Of a DNA stretch of 62,552 nucleotides, positions 45,179 to 52,603 are shown piece after piece. A program made the translations under genes and the position numbers. Under the pieces are notes generated by a model that saw nothing but the letters and a program-made list of their open reading frames with translations, did no database searches and was not told the DNA's origin. The number at the start of each line of letters is the position of its first letter. Positions within the stretch are counted from its first letter, which is position 1. Source of the DNA: an uncultured Cellvibrio sp. (GTDB lineage: Bacteria > Pseudomonadota > Gammaproteobacteria > Pseudomonadales > Cellvibrionaceae); the NCBI GenBank assembly GCA_946480695.1, contig CAMLKG010000027.1, forward strand, positions 1 through 62,552, written 5' to 3'.

Positions 45179-47674
45179 ATGAATTTCACGTTGCGTAAAC
45201 TCAAGCACTGCACTTTGTTCGGCATTGCGCTTCTGGTATTGCCCTGCCAGGCCAAACCTACACCCTTAACACTGTGGTATGAACAGCCCGCACAACAATG
45301 GGAAGAAGCTCTGCCCTTAGGCAACGGTCGCTTGGGCGCTATGGTATACGGGGGAATTGCGCGGGAAAATATCCAACTTAATGAAGATACATTTTGGGCG
45401 GGCGGGCCGCACAATAATCTCAACCTTGCGGCACGTGAATCGCTGCCAAGAATTCGCGAATTGATTGAAAGCAGGAAATATACCGAGGCATCTGCACTGG
45501 CGGAAAAAACCATTAACAGCCAGGGCCCCAATGGCATGCCTTACCAAACCGCCGGCAATTTAATACTGAATTTTTCCAACCACGAAAATGTGAAGAATTA
45601 TTACCGTGAATTGGATATTTCCAATGCCGTGGCACGTACCCGTTACACGATCGGAACGGTAAATTACGAACGCGAAGTTTTCGCCTCTTTTGTAGACCAG
45701 GTGATTGCGATACGGCTGCGGGCAGATCGCAAGGGCGCACTCAACTTCGCCATGTCATTGGTGCACCCGGATGGCATGGCTACCCAAGCCGATGCAAACA
45801 CAGCAACCTTGTTAATGCATGGCCACTCGCGCGATCACGAAGGCGTTAAAGGCCAGGTCCGGCTCGTCAGCCTGGCAAAACTGGTCAGCCATGACGGAAC
45901 CGTAAAAGGTGAAGGCAAGCATCTAAAAATCACCGCTGCCTCGGAAGCAATAATTTTAATTTCAATGGCAACCAACTTTGTCAACTATAAAGACATCAGC
46001 GCCGATGCCTTTGCTCGCGCCACGGATACACTGGATAAAGCCGCAGGAAAATTTTCACCTGACCAGGCATTTGCCGAGCGGCTAATTGCGCATAGCAATT
46101 TTTATAAAAATTATTTTGACCGTAGCCACCTGGATTTGGGCAACAATGAATCCTCACGATCACCGACCGACAAACGTATCCGCGAATTTGCACAAGGTCA
46201 CGACCCGCAATTGATCAGTTTATATTTCCAGTTTGGTCGTTATCTATTGATATCCTCATCGCAGCCAGGCACCCAGCCCGCGAATTTGCAGGGTATATGG
46301 AATGATCGGCAAGACCCGGCCTGGGACAGCAAATATACAATTAACATCAATGCCGAAATGAACTATTGGCCAGCGCAAGTCACCAACCTTGGCGAGCTGG
46401 AAGCACCCTTCATCCAGATGATCCTGGAACTCGCGCAAACCGGCCAGCAAAGCGCGCGTGAGATGTACGGCGCACGTGGATGGATGGCCCACCACAATAC
46501 CGATATCTGGCGTGTCACCGGCGGCATTGACCAATCATGGGGAGCCTGGCCCACCAGTAATGCCTGGTTGGTACAACACCTTTGGCAAAAATATTTGTAT
46601 ACCGGTGACAAAAAATTCCTGCGCGAAATCTTTCCTGTAATGAAAGGCGCCTGTGAATTTTTCGAGGACTTCCTAATGAAAGATAAACGCACCGGTTGGC
46701 TCGTTGTTTCCCCCTCCATGTCGCCGGAAAATGAACCTCAAGCTACCGGTAAAAAAATAGCCGCGGGGGTAACAATGGATAACCAGCTCATGTTTGATTT
46801 GTTCACTAACAGTATCCTTGCCGCCAGGCTCCTCGGGGAAGAGCAAACTTTAGTGAAGCGCTGGCAACGGATTCTTAACCAATTACCTCCCATGCAAATT
46901 GGCCGGTACCACCAGCTTCAGGAGTGGATGGATGATTGGGATAATCCGTTGGATGAACACCGCCATATTTCCCACTTATACGGATTACACCCCGGCAATC
47001 AAATTTCACCATTTCGCACACCGGAATTATTTAGCGCGGCACGGGTTACCCTCGAACAACGCGGAGACCCCTCAACCGGCTGGTCAATGAACTGGAAGAT
47101 TAATTTTTGGGCGCGCATGCTCGATGGCGACCGTGCACTGAAATTAATTCGCGAACAAATAAAACCGGCAGCGCTGGATACCAACACTGTGTCACAGGAT
47201 GGCGGCACCTATCCCAACATGTTTGATGCACATCCACCTTTCCAGATTGATGGTAATTTTGGTTTCACTGCCGGCATTGCCGAAATGCTCGCCCAAAGCC
47301 ATGACGGGGCCATACATTTATTACCCGCCCTACCCCAGGCCTGGCCAACGGGTGAGGTGAAAGGTTTGGTTATGCGCGGTGGGTTTGTAATCGATATGCG
47401 TTGGGATAAGGGCGAGGTAGATGAACTAAAAATTCACTCGCGTTTAGGGGGCAACCTACGCTTGCGCACTTATGCGCCGTTGCCGGAAACACAAGGATTT
47501 AATGTAAAAATTGCGCGAGGCAAAAACCCAAATCCGTTTTACCAAGTGCCCGTTATTAAAAAACCCATTAAACATACCGACAAACAATTGCCGCGATTGT
47601 CGCTGGGCCACACTTACCTGATTGATATAAAAACGAAAGCCGGCGAGGAATATCATTGGATAAATAAACGTTAA
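45179..47674 (+). CDS. GH95 alpha-L-fucosidase-type glycosidase
   Basis: An 831-residue exported enzyme of family GH95, which removes terminal alpha-1,2-L-fucose or the related L-galactose from glycans such as xyloglucan side chains. A signal peptide covers about 1-25 (CQA). The N-terminal beta-domain starts PLTLWYEQPAQQWEEALPLGNG. The (alpha/alpha)6 domain keeps the GH95 set N389 and N391 (NINAEMNYWP), general acid E517 (SMSPENEP) and D691 (QIDGNFGF). ATG 45179 follows CAGGCG. It has no CBM, so it probably acts in the periplasm on imported oligosaccharides. Single gene in its unit; preceded by the pectate lyase terminator. Confidence 0.92.
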   Translation: MNFTLRKLKHCTLFGIALLVLPCQAKPTPLTLWYEQPAQQWEEALPLGNGRLGAMVYGGIARENIQLNEDTFWAGGPHNNLNLAARESLPRIRELIESRKYTEASALAEKTINSQGPNGMPYQTAGNLILNFSNHENVKNYYRELDISNAVARTRYTIGTVNYEREVFASFVDQVIAIRLRADRKGALNFAMSLVHPDGMATQADANTATLLMHGHSRDHEGVKGQVRLVSLAKLVSHDGTVKGEGKHLKITAASEAIILISMATNFVNYKDISADAFARATDTLDKAAGKFSPDQAFAERLIAHSNFYKNYFDRSHLDLGNNESSRSPTDKRIREFAQGHDPQLISLYFQFGRYLLISSSQPGTQPANLQGIWNDRQDPAWDSKYTININAEMNYWPAQVTNLGELEAPFIQMILELAQTGQQSAREMYGARGWMAHHNTDIWRVTGGIDQSWGAWPTSNAWLVQHLWQKYLYTGDKKFLREIFPVMKGACEFFEDFLMKDKRTGWLVVSPSMSPENEPQATGKKIAAGVTMDNQLMFDLFTNSILAARLLGEEQTLVKRWQRILNQLPPMQIGRYHQLQEWMDDWDNPLDEHRHISHLYGLHPGNQISPFRTPELFSAARVTLEQRGDPSTGWSMNWKINFWARMLDGDRALKLIREQIKPAALDTNTVSQDGGTYPNMFDAHPPFQIDGNFGFTAGIAEMLAQSHDGAIHLLPALPQAWPTGEVKGLVMRGGFVIDMRWDKGEVDELKIHSRLGGNLRLRTYAPLPETQGFNVKIARGKNPNPFYQVPVIKKPIKHTDKQLPRLSLGHTYLIDIKTKAGEEYHWINKR

Positions 47675-47763
47675 TGGATTTCCAACGCGCGAATTGCGCG
47701 GGACTAAATTTTGGCTCATAACTTGCCTTTTAAAATAAGCGACGGGCAGGAGAAACACTTGAT

Positions 47764-48546
47764 ATGGGTAAAGACAAATTCGGCAGCGAAGATCCATCCA
47801 ATAAAATAAGCCATGCAAACAAGGGAATCAGCCAGGTATCCAACGGCTGGTTAATCAATAGTTGGGGCTGGTTATGGAAGCGAGAGCTGCCGATCCTGTT
47901 AGCAATATTTGCAGTATTTGCATCATTTATGATATTTGCGCTTCTAACCCGGTTAGCCATGCAGGACACCCCGCATGAGTTTGATCGCCATCTATTATTG
48001 CTTTTGCGCAACCCGGCAGATTTCAGCGATCCCCTCGGACCGCTATGGCTGGAGGAAGTTGGCCGCGACATTACCGCGTTGGGAGGCAATGCGGTCCTAC
48101 TGTTATTGGCCCTGGCGGTGCTTGGCTATTTGTTGCTGGATAGAAAGCCGCACCTCGCACTGGTCGTCCTCATCGCTACGCTTGGCGCCTTATCTGTTAG
48201 CAACGTCCTCAAAAAAACCATTGACCGGAATCGCCCCGACCTCGTCCCCCATCACACTGTTGTTTATACGGCGAGCTTCCCGAGCGGGCATTCAATGTTG
48301 TCAGCCAGTACCTATTTAACCCTGGGCGCTTTACTTGCCGCCACCCGACGGCGTAAACGCATCAAAACATTTATCCTGGCATTTTGTACGTTCATTACTT
48401 TATTGGTAGGGATTAGCCGTGTGTACCTGGGAGTCCATTGGCCAACGGATGTAATGGCGGGCTGGACTGCCGGAGCTGGCTGGGCATTGTCTTGCTGGTT
48501 ATTAGCGCGCTGGTTGCAAGGGGTAAACAACCGTGAGAATACCTGA
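47764..48546 (+). CDS. PAP2-family membrane phosphatase
   Basis: A 260-residue membrane phosphatase of the PAP2 superfamily, acting on phosphatidate, phosphatidylglycerophosphate or undecaprenyl diphosphate. Five to six hydrophobic helices are visible. The three signature blocks are complete: KKTIDRNRPD, SFPSGHS and SRVYLGVHWPTDV, giving the catalytic His pair and Arg. Start ATG 47764 follows GGAGAAACACTTGAT at a long distance. Its stop overlaps the start of the lipid kinase gene by 14 bases, so the phosphatase and kinase are translationally coupled and may act on the same lipid pool. Confidence 0.92.
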   Translation: MGKDKFGSEDPSNKISHANKGISQVSNGWLINSWGWLWKRELPILLAIFAVFASFMIFALLTRLAMQDTPHEFDRHLLLLLRNPADFSDPLGPLWLEEVGRDITALGGNAVLLLLALAVLGYLLLDRKPHLALVVLIATLGALSVSNVLKKTIDRNRPDLVPHHTVVYTASFPSGHSMLSASTYLTLGALLAATRRRKRIKTFILAFCTFITLLVGISRVYLGVHWPTDVMAGWTAGAGWALSCWLLARWLQGVNNRENT

Positions 48547-49426
48547 ACGGGCGCTGCTATTAATTAATCCCCACAGTCGCAACGGCAGCAATACCGATAT
48601 CCAGGAAGGCATAGATTTATTGCGCAACGCGGGTACCAGCGTGGTAGTTAAAACAATTGACGATTCGGCCACGGCGGCCGGATTAATCGACTCCCTGCAT
48701 AATGATATCCAATTGGTCATTATCGGCGGTGGAGACGGCACAATTAATTCCGCGCTGCCAGCGCTATACCAATACCAATTACCCTTCGCTATTTTGCCGC
48801 TCGGTACTGCGAACGATTTGGCTCGCTCACTGGGAATACCACCGGATATTGATGCGGCGTTCAATATTATTTATGAAAATAATTACCGCAAGATCAACCT
48901 GGGCAGGGTGAACGATCATTTCTTTTTAAATGTGGCCCATGTCGGGCTTGGGGTGAAAGTTACCAAGGAACTTACGCCGGACCTCAAAAAAAAGTGGGGT
49001 GTGTTTAGCTATCTTAAAGCGGTTTTCTCGGCGTTTAAAAACAATAAAAAATTCCTGTTAACTATAAAGGCAGCGAACAAACACTACCAGATGAAGTCTA
49101 TTCAACTGGCGGTAGGCAACGGTCGCTATTACGGTGGCGGGAATATCATTGATGAAAACTCCGAAATTGACGACGGCCTTTTGCGTTTATACAGCTTGTA
49201 TCCGCTGACGTTTTGGCAACTATTAACTTGCGCGCCGCTTTTGCGTTTTGGCAAACACAAGCAAACGCGCAATACGTTTACGCTGTCTGGCAAAGAAATT
49301 GAGGTTACCACCCTGCCGCTCCTTGAAATTCATGCGGATGGTGAATACATCAGCAAAACCCCTGCCGTATTTAAAGTGATTCCCGAAGCGTTGGAAGTAA
49401 TCTGCGCGACGGATACAAAACCATAA
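48533..49426 (+). CDS. diacylglycerol/sphingosine kinase-like lipid kinase (YegS type)
   Basis: A 297-residue cytosolic or membrane-associated kinase. The ATP site is IGGGDGTINSAL near 64 and PLGTANDLARSLG near 90, and the C-terminal lobe has AVGNGRYYGGG and IDDGLLRLY, the YegS/DagK pattern. The likely substrate is diacylglycerol or phosphatidylglycerol. The start is GTG 48533 with AAGGGG upstream, overlapping the PAP2 gene by 14 bases. Coupling of a lipid phosphatase with a lipid kinase suggests one lipid-turnover unit. A DUF2383-like gene follows after 24 bases. Confidence 0.92.
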   Translation: MRIPERALLLINPHSRNGSNTDIQEGIDLLRNAGTSVVVKTIDDSATAAGLIDSLHNDIQLVIIGGGDGTINSALPALYQYQLPFAILPLGTANDLARSLGIPPDIDAAFNIIYENNYRKINLGRVNDHFFLNVAHVGLGVKVTKELTPDLKKKWGVFSYLKAVFSAFKNNKKFLLTIKAANKHYQMKSIQLAVGNGRYYGGGNIIDENSEIDDGLLRLYSLYPLTFWQLLTCAPLLRFGKHKQTRNTFTLSGKEIEVTTLPLLEIHADGEYISKTPAVFKVIPEALEVICATDTKP

Positions 49427-49450
49427 ATACAACCGAAGAGGAACCTGGCT

Positions 49451-49909
49451 ATGTTTCGTTTGTTATCTGACTTGGAAGTATCATTGAATGAACTGCTGGT
49501 TGCGTGCCGGAAATCCGCGGATCATTTTCGTGATGCCGCGCAATTGATTACAGAAGAAAGGATTTCCGGTGAATTAAAGCAACTTGCCAATGAACGCGAA
49601 CCCTTCCTCTCCACGCTGGAGCGAAAAATACGTGAATTGGGCGATTTGCCTTCAATGCCCGATCCCGATAGGGAAGATAGCGAAATGCTGTTACACCATT
49701 TGGGAGCCGCTGTCACCGCGGATTACACCGGCAAGTTATTGCAGCAACGTATTGATGCGGAACAAAACATCATGGAATTGATAAACCAGGCCAAGGCCAG
49801 TGATGAGAATAACGTTTGCAATGAGGTATTGACCGACCTCGCCATCCATGCGAATAAAGCCATTAAAACGCTTTCATCGCTCGCACAATTACAATCTGAA
49901 ACCCAATAA
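49451..49909 (+). CDS. DUF2383-like four-helix-bundle protein
   Basis: A 152-residue, all-helical, ferritin-like protein: LNELLVACRKSADHFRDAA at the start, LKQLANEREPFLSTLERKI in helix 2, LLQQRIDAEQNIMELINQA in helix 3. This fits DUF2383 (PA2169 family), found with stress genes. There is no clear di-iron ligand set. ATG 49451 has GAGGAA upstream and lies 24 bases after the lipid kinase stop, so it is the third gene of the PAP2-kinase operon. It is convergent with the MipA gene, 27 bases away. Confidence 0.75.
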   Translation: MFRLLSDLEVSLNELLVACRKSADHFRDAAQLITEERISGELKQLANEREPFLSTLERKIRELGDLPSMPDPDREDSEMLLHHLGAAVTADYTGKLLQQRIDAEQNIMELINQAKASDENNVCNEVLTDLAIHANKAIKTLSSLAQLQSETQ

Positions 49910-49936
49910 TTATTTAATGCGGTCATCGCATACAAA

Positions 49937-50770
49937 TTATAATGGCTCAGTCCAGGTCCAGCTTTTAAATAGCCAGCCGATACCAAATGACAGGCTCCAA
50001 TAATGATCGGTTTCAACCAAAGGGCTCGAATAAAAAGCAGTCCCCTGTAGATTGTCGTAGCGCAGGCTAAATCCATATAGCACATTGTCGTTTCTCGAAC
50101 TGATTCCCAGTTCGGTAAAGGTGCCGCTAAAACCATCCTTAGCGGCATAGTACGGCCTTAACGGTGTTACATATTTTTGCTCGACGTTATAGTAATGCTC
50201 ATGGTAATCCCGCGATCCGTAAAGCACACCAAGGTCCAGCGTTAAACGCCAGTTATTAACGATTTGCGGTTTAACCCAGGTGAGCATCGGATTGGCGGTG
50301 TAGCCGATATAGTCAAGATCGCTGCCTACGGCAAATGCGGGCCTTACTGGCAAACGCAATATCAAACCGCGATGGAAACCATGGCCTGTTAAATCAATAT
50401 TTATTGATGGGCCAAGCTGGAATTCCGATTGAAGCTCCGGCATACCGTCGCGCAGGCGATTGTCTTCGACATTATTTCTGAGCGCCAAATCGGCGCTGAT
50501 ATTAAATTCAATTCGTTCAGCCAGGGAAAATTCCACACGGGTTCCATCGCGGTCTGATTTTAATATCTTTCCTTTGTATTCAATGACCGGAATTGGCAAC
50601 AGGGTCGTATTGGTTTCTGTCGAGCCCCGGTAGTGCGGTAAATATTGCCCGCCAATCCCCAGCCCCACCTGTAATTCGCTCCGAAGTTGAGATTCAGATG
50701 CGCATGCCCCACCACAAAAAACCGTTATCAAAATAAAATGCCGCCAGATCCCACCAACATTTTTGCGCAT
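49937..50770 (-). CDS. MipA/OmpV-family outer-membrane protein
   Basis: A 277-residue outer-membrane beta-barrel. A signal peptide to about residue 23 (GGACA) is followed by LQVGLGIGGQYLPHYRGS, the usual MipA/OmpV opening. Alternating amphipathic strands follow, ending in a C-terminal aromatic-rich strand WSLSFGIGWLF. Members act as scaffolding for murein synthase/lytic enzymes or as porin-like proteins. ATG 50770 is chosen because the signal peptide begins there; the frame opens at 50812. It is monocistronic and convergent with the lipid operon. Confidence 0.88.
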   Translation of the reverse strand: MRKNVGGIWRHFILITVFCGGACASESQLRSELQVGLGIGGQYLPHYRGSTETNTTLLPIPVIEYKGKILKSDRDGTRVEFSLAERIEFNISADLALRNNVEDNRLRDGMPELQSEFQLGPSINIDLTGHGFHRGLILRLPVRPAFAVGSDLDYIGYTANPMLTWVKPQIVNNWRLTLDLGVLYGSRDYHEHYYNVEQKYVTPLRPYYAAKDGFSGTFTELGISSRNDNVLYGFSLRYDNLQGTAFYSSPLVETDHYWSLSFGIGWLFKSWTWTEPL

Positions 50771-50822
50771 ATTTAATCCACGTTCGGCCCGGCCTATTGC
50801 CGTATTTGACATTGTATAGGCA

Positions 50823-50849
50823 AAAAAATGCCCGGTGGGCTACCGGGCT
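50823..50849 (-). terminator. Hairpin with minus-strand T-run upstream of mipA gene
   Basis: Stem GCCCGGT / ACCGGGC with a 5-base loop; on the minus strand it is followed by ATTTTTTTG. It may stop readthrough from the right into the MipA gene. Confidence 0.65.
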
Positions 50850-51226
50850 GAAACACACATCATGCTGTGAACAAAAAGGCTATTGGATAAATTACATTTT
50901 CGTAAAATGTGGGAGCCCGGATTTTTCTCTTCCCTATGAAAAAAAATCCAGGGCCATGACGACATACGTCGCTGGATTTGCACGGTTACCAGCGGGCTTA
51001 CCATCTCCCTTCACTGGCAAGCTGCCGCCAGTAACCGCACAAAACCGGATCGCAGTGCGCAATGCAACTGCATGAAACTATCTATGTTGATGGTTAAATC
51101 GGACAAACTATAAGCCTGTAAATCCAGGTGCCAGATAGTTGATCTTGCCGCTCTTATTGGCGCTTTTATTGGTATAAATATATTATATATTAATTATATG
51201 AATTAATAATAACGAATGAAATATCA

Positions 51227-51249
51227 ATAACCAAACATTATTTGGTTAT
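51227..51249. repeat. 9-base palindrome ATAACCAAA-N5-TTTGGTTAT
   Basis: Perfect inverted repeat in an AT-rich gap, without T-run, thus operator-like. No neighbouring start lies close to it on either strand. Confidence 0.4.
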
Positions 51250-51319
51250 GGTCAACCTGAACTTACTTTTGGATATATGCGTGTTGGGTATGGATTTGAA
51301 AGGAAGGGGGTTCGTGGTA

Positions 51320-51341
51320 AAGCCCGGATAAACCGGGCCAG
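51320..51341 (-). terminator. Terminator after DUF4380 gene
   Basis: Stem GCCCGG / CCGGGC with loop ATAAA; minus-strand tail TTTACC. It lies 8 bases beyond the DUF4380 stop. Confidence 0.65.
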
Positions 51342-51345
51342 ACAA

Positions 51346-52389
51346 TCAAAACCGGATGATGCCTTCGGCTTTAAGTTTTACGAGGAATGCCAGGTGGGAT
51401 TCATAATTCGCGGTGCCGTCATAGGGTAACAGCGTCCAGGTTTCACTCGCACTCATCGCGGCTCCCGGCGATAAGGTTTTATAGGGCGCATGGAATTCCA
51501 ACTCCAGAATCCCGTCGCGGGGGTTTTTATTTAAAAACTCCTGGTAAAGCTCTACTTGTCCCTGTTCCGGATGGATGGCGTTCAAGGGTTGTAACGCGAA
51601 TTGAATAATGAGCAATTGCTTATCGCGAAATGCAGCCATCCAACCTTGTGCAGGTTGGATAAATACTTTTCCCTTGCGCCCCTGCTTATGAATGGAGCTG
51701 GAATTTTCCAATGAAAAAATGCCATTGTTAAATCTATGTTCCAAACCATCGAAGGTTGCATCGGAAAAATGTTCAATACGGATATCCTTCATATCCGTAA
51801 CAGGAACATAAATGCTGGTGGTGTAAGGCACACGCGTGTTGTACCAAATATCCCACGCAACCTCGGTGTCACGGATATTCATCGCCTCCACATCCAGTTT
51901 GATTTGATTAGGTGCGCCATCGGTTAATGAATAGGTTTTCTTTACCACAACGCCGGACACCGGGCTGTTGGGGCTTTGCAGGATAACCCGCTGAGGACTT
52001 TTTTCTACCAGCTTATTTTTTGCGAGGATAAGGTACGGGTCCGGTGGCCATACCGCTTTTGCAGCACGACGTTGATCATTCAAGCGTTGTTGCGTCCACC
52101 AATGGCTTTGCGGGCCAACCCAAATTTCATGGCCAAAATAAGCAATATTGTTAGCCTCCGGCGACACCACCGGGTCGGGATCGGTTATTACCGCTTCACC
52201 CGTTTTTAAAAAATTGGGCTGGCCCGGTAATTTTGCGGATAACAATCGCCCGCCGATATCTGGCGTAATTTCAACAGCAACAGTTCCGTTATCCAGAATG
52301 ATTCGCTCCACTTCAGCCTGTGCTGACAATGCAAGAGGGACAAACATAAAAAAAAATTTCCTTAATAGATTCGCGTAGGCTTTATACAT
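51346..52389 (-). CDS. DUF4380 domain protein, secreted (galactose-mutarotase-like fold)
   Basis: A 347-residue protein with a signal peptide to about residue 25 (LSAQA) and a beta-sandwich core of the DUF4380 type, starting DNGTVAVEITPDIGGRLLSAKLPG, then HEIWVGPQSHWW, WDIWYNTRVPYTT and a C-terminal ELEFHAPYKTLSPGAAM. DUF4380 proteins resemble aldose epimerases and glycosidase accessory domains and occur beside CAZymes, but no activity is established. ATG 52389 follows GAGAGAAC. Monocistronic, with terminators on both sides. The location in the cell-wall cluster suggests a role with periplasmic sugars. Confidence 0.82.
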   Translation of the reverse strand: MYKAYANLLRKFFFMFVPLALSAQAEVERIILDNGTVAVEITPDIGGRLLSAKLPGQPNFLKTGEAVITDPDPVVSPEANNIAYFGHEIWVGPQSHWWTQQRLNDQRRAAKAVWPPDPYLILAKNKLVEKSPQRVILQSPNSPVSGVVVKKTYSLTDGAPNQIKLDVEAMNIRDTEVAWDIWYNTRVPYTTSIYVPVTDMKDIRIEHFSDATFDGLEHRFNNGIFSLENSSSIHKQGRKGKVFIQPAQGWMAAFRDKQLLIIQFALQPLNAIHPEQGQVELYQEFLNKNPRDGILELEFHAPYKTLSPGAAMSASETWTLLPYDGTANYESHLAFLVKLKAEGIIRF

Positions 52390-52566
52390 GTCTGTTCTCT
52401 CACATAATTTGTTTTCATATAATTTGTTTTTTATTTATAGTCGCGTATTTAGCGATGCGAATGCTCTCACTATGATTCGCAAAAGTCACTAGCTGCACGG
52501 GTAAATCTTTGTTTTATGGCAGGTTAAGAAATAGCACAAGCTATCCGGATCGCCAATTTTAAAATA

Positions 52567-52597
52567 AAAAACTCCCGGTTTTAATGCCGGGAGTTTT
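52567..52597 (-). terminator. Terminator after CBM2-metallopeptidase gene
   Basis: Stem AACTCCCGG / CCGGGAGTT with an 8-base loop, A-run and T-run on the two sides, so active in either direction. It lies 7 bases beyond the stop at 52604. Confidence 0.9.
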
Positions 52598-52603
52598 TGT
52601 TTA

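Larger units (their letters stand above)
50771..51345. other. Intergenic region between MipA and DUF4380 genes
   Basis: About 575 bases, AT-rich around 51160-51240. It contains two GC-rich hairpins with minus-strand T-tails (50823-50849 and 51320-51341) and a 9-base palindrome at 51227-51249. A 92-codon frame at 50797-51075 lacks a ribosome site and is not believed. Confidence 0.55.

Noticed and set aside
50797..51075. 92-codon + strand frame between mipA and DUF4380 genes
   Set aside because: It crosses a terminator hairpin, has no ribosome site and has no recognisable protein features.
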